64,000 nt of DNA. Source: Methylocystis hirsuta. GTDB taxonomy: Bacteria > Pseudomonadota > Alphaproteobacteria > Rhizobiales > Beijerinckiaceae. Shown piece by piece: positions 52,250-61,326 of this stretch (position 1 is its first letter; each line of letters begins with the position of its first letter). The DNA is taken from the NCBI RefSeq assembly GCF_003722355.1, contig NZ_QWDD01000001.1:3401001-3465000 (forward strand), written 5' to 3'. A program made the translations under genes and the position numbers. The notes below the pieces were generated by a model, which had not been told where the DNA came from, did not search any database, and was given only the letters and a program-made list of their open reading frames with translations.

Positions 52250-53686
52250 ATGATCTTCTCGAAATCCACAATGGTTGCGGCGACGAGCGTATTGCTGATC
52301 GTGTTTGGCGCCGCCGCGCCTGCCCGCGCGACCCCGTCGATCGTCGTCGATGTGGCGTCGGGGGCCGTGCTCTCGCATGATCAGGCGACCGCCTCCTGGT
52401 ATCCTGCCTCGGTGACGAAGCTGATGACGGCCTATGTCGCGCTCGAGGCGGTGCGCCAAGGGCGCATCTCGCTCGAGACGCCGGTGATGATGTCGCCGCG
52501 CGCATGCAGCATGGCGCCTTCCAAGATGGGCTTCAGACCCGGCTCGGAAGTCACCCTGCACAATGCGCTCGTCATGCTGATGGTGAAATCCGCCAACGAC
52601 ATCGCCGTCGCCATCGCCGAAGGCGTGTCCGGCTCGGTCGAGGCCTTCGCCGACGAGATGAACCGCCACTCCGCCGCCCTCGGCATGACGCAGTCGATAT
52701 GGGTTAACCCCAACGGCCTGCCCGATGCGCGGCAGGTCACTTCGGCCCGCGACCTCGCCATTCTCGGCCGCGCGCTCTACCTGCAGTTTCCCGAACACGC
52801 CAATCTGTTCAACATCGGCGCGATGCAGCTCGGCAAGCAGATCATCCCCACGCATAACCATCTTCTCGGCCGCTATGCGGGCGCCGACGGCATGAAGACC
52901 GGTTTCACATGTTCGGCAGGATTTAATCTTGTCGCCTCCGCCACGCGCGGCGGCCGACGTTTGATCGCCGTCGTCCTCGGCGCGCCCAATCCGATTCTGC
53001 GCACGGCGAAGACGGCGGCGCTGCTCGATCGCGGCTTCCAGAGCGGCGCGGCTGTCGCCTCTTTGGCGTCTATGCCCAGCTCCGGCCCAACGGCGGCGCC
53101 TGACTTGCGCGAGTCCGTGTGCCACCACCGCGGCCCGGCGGCGGCGGAATTCATGGCGGAGATCGAGGACGCCTCGGTCCCGGTCGGCTCCGGCGTTCCG
53201 CTGCTCGACACGCTCGGCGGCGCTCCACAGCAGCAGATGAACGCCAAGGAAATCGCGCACCTGCCACGCCCGCGTTTTGAGCCTGTATCCGTCTATGTGG
53301 GACGCGCGCCGGGCTATGCCGGGCCGGTGGCGCGAGCCCGCGCGCCGGGCGCGCCGGTCGGCGAGCAGCCAGATCTTGCCGCCTATGCGTCGCAGCCGGA
53401 GGCCGGCGACGCCAGCGCCTCCCCGATCAGTAAGCCGGCGCCCGACGCCATATCGCTGCGACGCGCCAAACACGCCAAGGCCGCGAAAGCGGCGCGCGCC
53501 GCCAAAGCGGCAAAGGCGGCAAAGGCGGAGACTGCAAAGGTCGACGACGTCGTCGCCGACGAACCAGCCCCGAAGCCCAAGGCGGCGAGAAGCGCGACGA
53601 AGCCCAAAGTGGCCGCGCCGCACGCCGCAGCGCAAAAACCGGCGGCCTCTAAGGCGCACTCCACCGCCGAACAGGGCAAGAGCTGA
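52250..53686 (+). CDS. dacA: D-alanyl-D-alanine carboxypeptidase (PBP5/DacA family)
   Basis: A 478-residue periplasmic serine peptidase. After a signal peptide (cleavage near PARA) come the SxxK motif ASVTKLMTA (Ser54, Lys57), the SxN motif KSANDIA (Ser114) and KTG in GMKTGFTCSAG (Lys216). It removes the terminal D-Ala of peptidoglycan stems. The last 150 residues form a long Ala/Lys/Pro-rich tail (KAAKAARAAKAAKAA) instead of the usual amphipathic anchor, possibly binding acidic wall polymer or DNA. Confidence 0.93.
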   Translation: MIFSKSTMVAATSVLLIVFGAAAPARATPSIVVDVASGAVLSHDQATASWYPASVTKLMTAYVALEAVRQGRISLETPVMMSPRACSMAPSKMGFRPGSEVTLHNALVMLMVKSANDIAVAIAEGVSGSVEAFADEMNRHSAALGMTQSIWVNPNGLPDARQVTSARDLAILGRALYLQFPEHANLFNIGAMQLGKQIIPTHNHLLGRYAGADGMKTGFTCSAGFNLVASATRGGRRLIAVVLGAPNPILRTAKTAALLDRGFQSGAAVASLASMPSSGPTAAPDLRESVCHHRGPAAAEFMAEIEDASVPVGSGVPLLDTLGGAPQQQMNAKEIAHLPRPRFEPVSVYVGRAPGYAGPVARARAPGAPVGEQPDLAAYASQPEAGDASASPISKPAPDAISLRRAKHAKAAKAARAAKAAKAAKAETAKVDDVVADEPAPKPKAARSATKPKVAAPHAAAQKPAASKAHSTAEQGKS

Positions 53687-53792
53687 GTATCGGCAAAGAA
53701 TCGTTCGTTCTGGAAACGCGCGGCGTTTTCGGCGAAGATGCGAGCCTTCCGAGAGCAGGAAATTTCTCCTGCTCGGGCGCGAGTTCCGCTGA

Positions 53793-54989
53793 ATGAACGA
53801 TCTGACCAAGGCCGCCGCGAGTCGCGCGACGCGCTCGGCGCCGCCGCCAATTCCGCTGACCGTCATCACCGGCTTCCTTGGCGCCGGCAAGACCACGCTA
53901 CTTAACCGACTGCTCGCCTCGCCGGCGCTCGCCGAGACGCTCGTCCTGATCAATGAGTTCGGCGAAATCGGCCTCGACCATCTCTTCATCGAGAAGATCG
54001 ACGGCGACATGGTGATGATGAGTTCGGGCTGCGTGTGCTGCTCGATCCGCGGCGATCTGGTGAACACGCTCGAAGATCTGTTGAAGCGTCTCGACAACGG
54101 TCGGATCAAACCGTTCAAGCGCGTCGTGCTGGAAACGACTGGCCTCGCCGATCCCGCGCCGATCCTGCACACGATCATGTCCCACGCCTATCTGATGATG
54201 CGCTATCGGCTCGACGGCGTCGTTACGCTCATTGATGCAGTTAATGGCGAAGCGACGCTCGACGCGCATGAGGAAGCTGTCAAACAGGCCGCCGTCGCGG
54301 ATCGGCTCGTCATCGCCAAGACCGATCTGCCGCAAGGCGCCGAGCGTGTGGATGCGCTGAAGGCGCGGCTGGCGCGGCTCAACCCGGGCGCCCTACAGCT
54401 CGACGCCGCCAAGGGCGAAGCGACGCCCGAGGCGCTGATCAACTGCGGCCTCTACGATCCTGCGACCAAGACCCCGCGCGTGAAGGAGTGGCTCAACGCC
54501 GAAGCGGTGGAAACAGCGCAGGCGCATGATCACGCGGACCATGACCATGAGCATCACCATGATCATGAGCACGAAACGCATGGCCATCGCCACGACGTGA
54601 ACCGGCATGACGCGCATATCCGCGCCTTTTGCTTTTCCGCCGAAACGCCACTGACGCCAGCCTCCTTCGACATTTTCATCGACCTTCTGCGCCACACGCA
54701 TGGGCCGCGCATGTTGCGCGTCAAGGGAATCGTGGCGCTGGCCGACGATCCGTCGCGCCCCGTGGCGATCCATGGCGTGCAGCATGTCTTTCACCCGCCG
54801 CACCGCCTCGACGCTTGGCCCGACGCGGACAGACGCACGCGCATCGTCTTTATCGTCAAGGATCTCGACGAGGGCTTCGTCCACGGACTCTACGGCGCGC
54901 TCGTCAATCACCCTGCGCCCGACCGTCCGGACGCGCAGGCGCTCACCGACAATCCGCTTGCGCCGAGGCCAGGCGGCCTGTTCGGCTAG
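53793..54989 (+). CDS. CobW/COG0523-family G3E GTPase metallochaperone
   Basis: A 398-residue P-loop GTPase with Walker A GFLGAGKTTLLN, the metal-binding CxCC motif in SGCVCCSIRGDL, and a His/Asp-rich linker at about 240-270 (HDHADHDHEHHHDHEHETHG). The C-terminal CobW domain follows (RMLRVKGIVAL). Such proteins insert or traffic zinc, cobalt or another metal. No corrin genes or Zur site are visible, so the metal is not assigned. Confidence 0.9.
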   Translation: MNDLTKAAASRATRSAPPPIPLTVITGFLGAGKTTLLNRLLASPALAETLVLINEFGEIGLDHLFIEKIDGDMVMMSSGCVCCSIRGDLVNTLEDLLKRLDNGRIKPFKRVVLETTGLADPAPILHTIMSHAYLMMRYRLDGVVTLIDAVNGEATLDAHEEAVKQAAVADRLVIAKTDLPQGAERVDALKARLARLNPGALQLDAAKGEATPEALINCGLYDPATKTPRVKEWLNAEAVETAQAHDHADHDHEHHHDHEHETHGHRHDVNRHDAHIRAFCFSAETPLTPASFDIFIDLLRHTHGPRMLRVKGIVALADDPSRPVAIHGVQHVFHPPHRLDAWPDADRRTRIVFIVKDLDEGFVHGLYGALVNHPAPDRPDAQALTDNPLAPRPGGLFG

Positions 54990-55021
54990 AGCCGGTTCCG
55001 AAAAAGTGATCGGAAGGTTCT

Positions 55022-56338
55022 CTAAGGGCGGTTGAACAGATCGGAGACGCGACGCTCGGCGTCCTGGAGCGTCTCGATCCATCGAGGCGGCAGTTTGGCG
55101 AATGCGCCGGCCGCTTGCGACGAGAACCAATCGGCGACGGCGTGAGCGATCGACGAAATGCTGCTCTCAAGGCGCGACGGCTGACGCGTTCCACGAAGCC
55201 AGAAGGCCAGCGTCGGGAACGCCGTGACGGTCACCATCGCGGCGCCCACGAGCGCGGACGCCGTCTCTGGCGCCAGCTGTCCCCTCCCGACGCCGAGATA
55301 GGTGAGTGCGACGACAAGCGGCAGGGTGGTCGACGACAACAGCGCCAGCGCCGGCATGTCCCGCTCGGGCACCGTCCCGCGAAAAAGATTCAGCGGCGCG
55401 AGACGAATGAGCAGGAAGGCGACGCAAAAAAACGCGAAGAGCGCGACGGTCGCGGGGCTCCTGACGAGCGCCACAAAGTCGAATGACGCGCCGCTTTCGA
55501 TAAAAAAGAGCGGAATCAAAAAGCCGGAGCCGATGGCGGTCAAACGATCGTTGAGGATTTCGGCTTTGGTGCCCCGCACCAGGACCGCGACGGCCATGCC
55601 CGCCATATAGGAGCCGACCACAAGCTCCATGCCCAGCCTGTCGGCGAATGAGACGAAGCCAAGCAAAACGACGAGCGCGATTCGAATGGGCAGAAGCTCG
55701 CCGTCGCCGAGCCAATACACAATGTTTTCGGCGAGTCGGTCCGAACGCACGGTCTTGAGAAAAAAGATCGCGGCAAGCCCGAGCGCGATGAAAAGCGCGC
55801 TTAAGAGCGTCTGGTGGAGATGATGATTGTGTTGCGCCAGAACGATCGAGGCGAGAATGAGCGGTCCAAGTTCGCTGACAGCCGCGACGCCAAGGACATA
55901 GCGTCCGAATTCATTATCGAGATCCCCAGCCTGCCGCAAAACGGGGATCAATATGCCGAACGCTGTGGTCGGCAAGATCAGCGCGACGAGAAGCGGCGCC
56001 TCCACGAGTCCAACAAGATAAAGCAGTCCGGAAATAACAACCGAGAGGCTCAATGAAACGAGCCATGCGAAAAATCCCAGGCGAAGCGGCTTTCCGGTTA
56101 TTTCCTTCTGATTGAACTCGAAGCCCGCCTGAAAAAACAAATAGACCAGGCCAAACTCCATTAAAAAATTGACGGCGCCGTCCGCCGCCACCAGCCCCGC
56201 CCCGCTTGGGCCGACAAGCATGCCCAGCAACACTTCGATGGCGACGATCGGCGCGCGCGCGAAAGCCGGAATTCTGTTGAGCAGCGGCGCGAGCACGGCG
56301 ATGCAGGAGATGACGAAGATCGTGTGGAATTCGCTCAT
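55022..56338 (-). CDS. CPA2-family monovalent cation:proton antiporter
   Basis: A 438-residue membrane protein with about 12 hydrophobic segments, of Kef/NapA type (LLNRIPAFARAPIVAIEVLLGMLVGPSG and a FGLVYLFFQAGFEF core are recognisable in pieces). There is no TrkA-N domain at the C-terminus. It exchanges K+ or Na+ for protons; ion choice cannot be read from the sequence. Confidence 0.85.
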   Translation of the reverse strand: MSEFHTIFVISCIAVLAPLLNRIPAFARAPIVAIEVLLGMLVGPSGAGLVAADGAVNFLMEFGLVYLFFQAGFEFNQKEITGKPLRLGFFAWLVSLSLSVVISGLLYLVGLVEAPLLVALILPTTAFGILIPVLRQAGDLDNEFGRYVLGVAAVSELGPLILASIVLAQHNHHLHQTLLSALFIALGLAAIFFLKTVRSDRLAENIVYWLGDGELLPIRIALVVLLGFVSFADRLGMELVVGSYMAGMAVAVLVRGTKAEILNDRLTAIGSGFLIPLFFIESGASFDFVALVRSPATVALFAFFCVAFLLIRLAPLNLFRGTVPERDMPALALLSSTTLPLVVALTYLGVGRGQLAPETASALVGAAMVTVTAFPTLAFWLRGTRQPSRLESSISSIAHAVADWFSSQAAGAFAKLPPRWIETLQDAERRVSDLFNRP

Positions 56339-56513
56339 GGGGCGTCAATCTCCTAAGGGGCTCCGCTTCGCGATGTAACGGCGGCGCGCCGGCGGTCCGA
56401 CTCCGACGGATGATTCTTTTCCTCGGCCTTACGATGCGATAGGATTCCGCCTGCGCTCAAGCCCTGAATTTTAGCGAAGCGCGCACACAGATTCATTTGA
56501 GCGGATTTCGGCC

Positions 56514-57281
56514 ATGACGCGGCTCGTGAAGGAGGGTCTGCTTCGAGCCCTTGCGCGGGCGGGAAATGCGCTTCTCGACCTCATCTATCCGCCGTCCTGC
56601 CTCGTCTGCCGAAGGGCGGTCGCCGCCCATGGCGCGATCTGCGCCGAGTGCTGGCGCGACATCGCCTTCATCGAGCGTCCCTATTGCGAACGGCTCGGCA
56701 CGCCGTTCGAACGCGACTTGGCGCAGCCGGGGTTGATCTCGCTGGAAGCGGCCGCCAATCCGCCGGCGTTCGGCCGCGCCAGGGCCGTGGCGCGCTACGA
56801 CAGCGACAAGGCCCGCGCTTTGGCGCACCGGCTGAAATATTACGACCGGCTGGAGCTCGCCGAACCGATGGGCCGCTGGATGGCCCGGGCCGGCGCCGAA
56901 CTCCTCGCCGACGCCGACGTGATCGTGCCCATCCCCTTGCACCGGCTGCGGATTCTGGCGCGGCGGTTCAACCAGTCGGCGGCCCTCGCGCAGGCGATCG
57001 CGCGCGAGAGCGCCGTGCCGGTGGAGACCTTGGCGCTGCAGCGCGTCAAGCCGACGGCGCCGCAGGTGGGGCTGACGCGGGCGCAGCGCGCCGCCAATCT
57101 CTCCGGCGCCTTTCGCGTCGACCCGGAGCGGGCGGACGGCATCCACGGGCGCAATGTCGTGCTCGTCGACGACGTGTTGACCACCGGGGCGACCGCCAAC
57201 GCCGCGACTCGCGCTTTGCTCAAGGCGGGCGCGGCGCGCGTCGATCTCCTCGTCTTCGCGCGGGCCGTGACAAGCGCATGA
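56514..57281 (+). CDS. comF: ComF-family phosphoribosyltransferase-like protein
   Basis: A 255-residue ComF protein: an N-terminal double zinc ribbon (PPSCLVCRR, CAECWRDI) and a C-terminal phosphoribosyltransferase fold with PRPP loop VVLVDDVLTTGATANA. Family members are linked to DNA uptake or metabolism, with unclear catalysis. A glutaredoxin gene follows after 20 bases, a common alphaproteobacterial arrangement. Confidence 0.92.
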   Translation: MTRLVKEGLLRALARAGNALLDLIYPPSCLVCRRAVAAHGAICAECWRDIAFIERPYCERLGTPFERDLAQPGLISLEAAANPPAFGRARAVARYDSDKARALAHRLKYYDRLELAEPMGRWMARAGAELLADADVIVPIPLHRLRILARRFNQSAALAQAIARESAVPVETLALQRVKPTAPQVGLTRAQRAANLSGAFRVDPERADGIHGRNVVLVDDVLTTGATANAATRALLKAGAARVDLLVFARAVTSA

Positions 57282-57301
57282 AGGCCGGCGTATAAGCGCG
57301 A

Positions 57302-57574
57302 ATGGCCCCCCGCATCGAAATCTACACCACGCCGACCTGCCCCTATTGCCTTGCCGCGAAGCGGCTGCTGACGCAAAAGGGCACCGAGTTCGAGGAAATC
57401 TCGGTGGCGTGGGACCCGCTCGGACGCCGGCGCATGAGCCAGCGCGCCAACGGCCGCTCGACGGTGCCGCAGATCTTCATCGACGACAAGCACATCGGCG
57501 GCTGCGACGAGCTTCACGCGCTCGAAGGCGAGGGAAAGCTCGACGCGCTCCTCGCCGGCGGAGCGACGCCATGA
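57302..57574 (+). CDS. grxC: Glutaredoxin 3 (GrxC)
   Basis: A 90-residue glutaredoxin with CPYC active site near residue 14 (TTPTCPYCLAAKRLL), the TVPQIFI cis-proline loop and GGCDEL glutathione motif. A general disulfide reductase, and a possible electron donor for the glutaredoxin-type ArsC elsewhere in the window. Stop overlaps the next gene as ATGA. Confidence 0.94.
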   Translation: MAPRIEIYTTPTCPYCLAAKRLLTQKGTEFEEISVAWDPLGRRRMSQRANGRSTVPQIFIDDKHIGGCDELHALEGEGKLDALLAGGATP

Positions 57575-57969
57575 TCCGCTACTCCCTCATCTGCGACGCC
57601 GGGCACAGCTTCGACAGCTGGTTTCGCGACAGCGCAGGCTTCGAAAAGCAGGCGGCCGAAGGGCAGATCGCCTGCCCCTTCTGCGACTCGACGAAGATTG
57701 CGCGCGACGTCATGGCGCCCAATATCGCCAAGCCGCGCGACGACGCGGCGCAGGATCTGCGCATGAAGCTGCGCGAGCTGCACGACACGGTGGTCGCGCA
57801 TACCGAGGACGTCGGCGACCGCTTCCCCGAGGAGGCGCGCGCCATGGAGGACGGCGAGACCGAGCGACGCGCCATCCGCGGCCGCGCCACCTTCGAAGAA
57901 GCGAAGGCGCTGCTCGAAGAGGGAATCGAGATTCTGCCGATCCCGGGTCTGCCCAGCGACAGCAACTGA
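57571..57969 (+). CDS. DUF1178 family protein
   Basis: A 132-residue protein with the DUF1178 opening MIRYSLICDAGHSFDSWFR and a zinc-ribbon-like cysteine set (CPFCDSTK). Conserved in Alphaproteobacteria next to grxC/comF; function unknown. Translationally coupled to grxC. Confidence 0.9.
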   Translation: MIRYSLICDAGHSFDSWFRDSAGFEKQAAEGQIACPFCDSTKIARDVMAPNIAKPRDDAAQDLRMKLRELHDTVVAHTEDVGDRFPEEARAMEDGETERRAIRGRATFEEAKALLEEGIEILPIPGLPSDSN

Positions 57970-57971
57970 AC

Positions 57972-59060
57972 TTGCCCGCTCCCGTCGTCATTGTCGGCGC
58001 CAGTTTTTCTGGACTGGCCTGCGCGCAGGCGCTCGCTGAACGCGGCGTCGCCACAACCATCATTGAACGCAAAACCGAACCCGGCGAAAAGCCGCACACG
58101 ACAGGCATTCTCGTGCGCGAGGCGGTGGACGAGGTCGATTGGCTCGGGCCGCTGCCGAAGCACATCGCGCGACGCGTCGACGGGGTGCGGCTCTATGCGC
58201 CCAATATGCGCTCCATCGATCTTTCCGCGCCGGGCTATTATTTTCTCGCATCCGACACCCCGGAGCTGATGCGCTTGCTGGCGAATCGTTGCGAAGCGAA
58301 TGGCGTGCGTATTCGATATGGCGCGCCCTTCACCAAAGCGACGCCGCAGGCGAATGGCTATGCGCTGCCGGATGGCGCGGAAGCCTGCTATCTCGTCGGC
58401 GCCGACGGCCCGAAGTCGCATGTCGCGAAAACGCTCTCGCTCGGCGAGAATCGTCAATTCATCTTCGGCGTCGAACACGAATATGAAGGCGTCGATTTCG
58501 ACGCGAGCGATCGTCTGCACTGCTTCATCGATAGACGCCTGGCGCCGGGCTACATCGGCTGGATCGTCGCCGGCGTTGGCGTGACGCAGGTGGGACTCGC
58601 GCGCAGGTTTGACATCGGCTCCGCTGCAGAAGCGAAGAGCGCCATGGCTGCTTTTCTAAAAAAGATCGCGCCCATCGCCGATTTTCGCGATCGCGCGCCG
58701 GCGAATGTGCGCGCGGGGCTTATACCATGCGGCGGCCTCGTTTCGCCGCTCGCGGCGCCGCGCGCGCTGCTTGTCGGCGACGCCGCCGGCATGGTCTCGC
58801 CCGTCACGGCCGGCGGCATTCACACGGCGTTACGTCATGGACGCGCCGCCGGCGTCGCCATCGCCGACTTTCTCGACGGACGCGCACCGGACCCAGCGCA
58901 ATGGCTGCCAAGGTCTTATCCGCGGTTTCGGCTGAAGCGGACTCTACGCTGGAGCTATGACAACTTCCAAAGCGACGCGGCGTTCAATCTGCTACTGCGC
59001 TCTTCCGCCATGCGCGCCGCCGCAAGCGTCGTGTTCTTCCACAGAATGCGCGCGCGGTGA
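57972..59060 (+). CDS. FAD-dependent oxidoreductase (geranylgeranyl-reductase-like)
   Basis: A 362-residue flavoprotein. The FAD dinucleotide fold is VVIVGASFSGLACAQALAE; the second FAD contact is LLVGDAAGMVSPVTAGG, typical of the GGR/PHBH superfamily. The apparent start is TTG at 57972, just after the DUF1178 stop; translational coupling would explain it. Substrate unknown; a prenyl or aromatic reductase/monooxygenase is possible. Confidence 0.8.
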   Translation: MPAPVVIVGASFSGLACAQALAERGVATTIIERKTEPGEKPHTTGILVREAVDEVDWLGPLPKHIARRVDGVRLYAPNMRSIDLSAPGYYFLASDTPELMRLLANRCEANGVRIRYGAPFTKATPQANGYALPDGAEACYLVGADGPKSHVAKTLSLGENRQFIFGVEHEYEGVDFDASDRLHCFIDRRLAPGYIGWIVAGVGVTQVGLARRFDIGSAAEAKSAMAAFLKKIAPIADFRDRAPANVRAGLIPCGGLVSPLAAPRALLVGDAAGMVSPVTAGGIHTALRHGRAAGVAIADFLDGRAPDPAQWLPRSYPRFRLKRTLRWSYDNFQSDAAFNLLLRSSAMRAAASVVFFHRMRAR

Positions 59061-59081
59061 GGCGCACGTGCTGCGCCGTCA

Positions 59082-60059
59082 TCACAATTGTCCTTCATTC
59101 AGTTCGCCAATTTCGAACGTGTCCAAAAGCCGCTCTAGCTTCGACTTGATCTGCGGCCACATCGGCATGAATATTCGTGGGAACCTGGCCTCGATCAGAG
59201 CGTCCAGGCGCGCATAGCGGAAAAACATCTGGCATTCGGGGCGACGATTCCATCCCGAATCTTCCGTGTGATCCTTGATTTCTTCCGCCTGACACTCGAA
59301 CCAGAGATCGATCGGCTTTCTGTCGACATAGTAATAATCGACGGCCTCCCCCCCACCCAGCTCGGTCTTGTAGCGGCTCATATCTCCGATGACGCCGATG
59401 CGCTTCAAATTGAATTTGTCGGGCTTTGAGCCAACCGTCAGGTGACTGGATTTCAAAGACACACTATCGGGATCGAGTGAAACCCGTTGTGTGTCATAGA
59501 AATCCTTTTGAATCACTTGAACCTTTTCAGCCTCCCCACCCTGAACCTTTGCTTGGGAACTCAGCCTCACAACCATTTTTGTCGTGTCGAGACCTCGATT
59601 CCAGATGTGTCGATCGCTCGGATGCAGGACCGCGAAATCCGGCAGATCGACTCCGATGCTGAACCCATGCGCATAGACGTCCCGATAGTTCGGATCTGGA
59701 TAGCCGGGCATTGTCGCGGACTCGCATCCGACATCGGCCCATGTCACATATTCGGCCGGCGCGCGCAGGCGGACGCGCCAGCCGGGCGGGTCCATCAGCC
59801 AGCGCAGTTCGAGAAAACGACGCCCATCCGGATCATTGACGAAGCGCTCGTTAGGGACGCAGTCGGTCTTCTCGGTTTTCACCGCGAAGACATTGCCGCC
59901 GATATGGTTCGCCACCCAAAAAAGCGCGGCGACGATTGCGAGAGGGCCAACAAGCCACGCCGCAAACCGATGAATGGAAACGCCGGAAAGCAGGGATGTG
60001 AACGCAGCAGAGCGGACGCGAGTCCCTGCGAAAAAGCTGGCCAAAGCGGATAAGCTCAT
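59082..60059 (-). CDS. Hypothetical membrane-anchored protein
   Basis: A 325-residue protein with one membrane segment (about 35-55, AAWLVGPLAIVAALFWVA) and a large soluble domain rich in Asp, Arg and Trp, with three to four cysteines (DCVPNERF, GCESATMPG). No family recognised. Start MSLSALASFF is chosen, with 60110 possible. Convergent with the flavoprotein gene. Confidence 0.65.
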   Translation of the reverse strand: MSLSALASFFAGTRVRSAAFTSLLSGVSIHRFAAWLVGPLAIVAALFWVANHIGGNVFAVKTEKTDCVPNERFVNDPDGRRFLELRWLMDPPGWRVRLRAPAEYVTWADVGCESATMPGYPDPNYRDVYAHGFSIGVDLPDFAVLHPSDRHIWNRGLDTTKMVVRLSSQAKVQGGEAEKVQVIQKDFYDTQRVSLDPDSVSLKSSHLTVGSKPDKFNLKRIGVIGDMSRYKTELGGGEAVDYYYVDRKPIDLWFECQAEEIKDHTEDSGWNRRPECQMFFRYARLDALIEARFPRIFMPMWPQIKSKLERLLDTFEIGELNEGQL

Positions 60060-60125
60060 GTGAAGCCCGCGCGGGCGACTATCGTCGGTCGTGGCTTGCT
60101 CGCGGCGCAATGACGGCAGCGTCGC

Positions 60126-60728
60126 TTACCCCTGCGGCAGATCGAAACGCTGGCAGCTGATCGCGCTCAGACGGCCGCGCGCGCGCTCCTGGTCGGAGGC
60201 GCGCTTCGCCAACGAGCGGATCAGAATGAAACCGCGCTTCGCCGGCGCCGTGAGCCGCACTTCCTGCGGCGGCGGGGCGTCGCCCTCATCGGCGCTCGTC
60301 AGCGCGTCGATCTGGCGCGCGTCGCCGACGACGATGTCGATCTTGCCTTTGATCGCCGAGCGATCGGTCATCGAATGATAGATGCGGCCGGCGTTGGCGT
60401 GAAATGAGAGCCCGAGAAAATCCTCGCCGTCGACGCTGGTCTTGACGCGCAGCGGACCCTTGGCGAGATCATAGACGCAGACAGCCTCGGCGAAGGCCGG
60501 ATCCTCGAAGGGCAGCGTCTCGGCGCCGGGCGACATCTGCGGCAGCATCACCAGGCCTTCCGCCGGCGCGGCGCTCTTCACATAGGTTGCAAGTCGCGCC
60601 AGCGCGTCGTTGGGCGCCACGGTCGGCATCAGCAGCACCGAAACGACATGCACGATCCCCGCGACGAGCAGCGTCGCGAACAGCCACGGCAGAAGGTCGA
60701 GATAGCGATCGGGAATATTCAGGCGCAT
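60126..60728 (-). CDS. DUF1254-like membrane-anchored protein
   Basis: A 200-residue protein with an N-terminal membrane segment (LLPWLFATLLVAGIVHVVSVLL) and a periplasmic domain resembling DUF1254 (YDLAKGPLRVKT, LSFHANAGRIYHSMTDR). It overlaps the DUF1214 gene upstream by 10 bases. DUF1254/DUF1214 proteins commonly occur paired or fused; activity is unknown. Confidence 0.8.
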   Translation of the reverse strand: MRLNIPDRYLDLLPWLFATLLVAGIVHVVSVLLMPTVAPNDALARLATYVKSAAPAEGLVMLPQMSPGAETLPFEDPAFAEAVCVYDLAKGPLRVKTSVDGEDFLGLSFHANAGRIYHSMTDRSAIKGKIDIVVGDARQIDALTSADEGDAPPPQEVRLTAPAKRGFILIRSLAKRASDQERARGRLSAISCQRFDLPQG

Positions 60729-61309
60729 CCGAGTTTCACGATTTTTGGAAAGGAATTTGGATCTGGAGCCGACTCAATGTCGAGCGGCGTATCATAGAGC
60801 CGCAGCATGACGACGAAGTCTTTCGCCCCGCCCGGCGACAGCCAATTGCCGGGCCGCGCCTCGCGCGCGACGTCGATCTCAAAGGCGCCGCCCTCACTGC
60901 GCAGAATGTCGACCGAGGAATAGCCGTAGCGCTCGGTGGGATTGGCGAGCAGCCGGCCGTCGGGGCTCGCCAGCGCGATCGTCCAGAAGCGCGCGGCCGG
61001 CAAGGGATCGATAATCCGATATTCGCATTCGGCGCTGAGCGGCGCGCCATCGGAGTCGGCGCGCGCGATGAAGGCCAGTCCCTGATCGCGGCCAAGCGGC
61101 GCTTCTCCAGAACGCGAGATGACCGCCCGCGCATAAGGGTCGATGTCGGCGCCGCCGATATGCGGCCAGGCGGTCCACGCCCCGGCGCGCAAAGAATTGA
61201 AGCCATAGCCGGCGTTGAGCGACAGGACCGTCGCAAACAGGCCGATGCCGACCCCGGCGATCATCGCCGAGGCGGCGCGCAGATAATTTGCGTAAGGCTT
61301 GAGGTCCAA
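60719..61309 (-). CDS. DUF1214-like membrane-anchored protein
   Basis: A 196-residue protein with one membrane segment (about 12-33) and a DUF1214 domain (GGADIDPYARAVISRSGE, CEYRIIDPLPAARFWTIAL, RYGYSSVDILR). Forms a two-gene unit with the DUF1254-like gene. It follows the PBP1A gene by 17 bases in the same direction. Confidence 0.85.
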   Translation of the reverse strand: MDLKPYANYLRAASAMIAGVGIGLFATVLSLNAGYGFNSLRAGAWTAWPHIGGADIDPYARAVISRSGEAPLGRDQGLAFIARADSDGAPLSAECEYRIIDPLPAARFWTIALASPDGRLLANPTERYGYSSVDILRSEGGAFEIDVAREARPGNWLSPGGAKDFVVMLRLYDTPLDIESAPDPNSFPKIVKLGCA

Positions 61310-61326
61310 AGGTGCGCTCCCGCCGC

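Noticed and set aside
52223..54178. 651-codon minus-strand frame opposite dacA and the CobW gene
   Set aside because: It spans two well-supported plus-strand genes and is Arg/Gly-rich noise without motifs.
54990..55021. Possible terminator between the CobW and antiporter genes
   Set aside because: GGTTCCGAAAAAGTGATC does not form a convincing stem with a T tract; it resembles a common intergenic sequence of related genomes.
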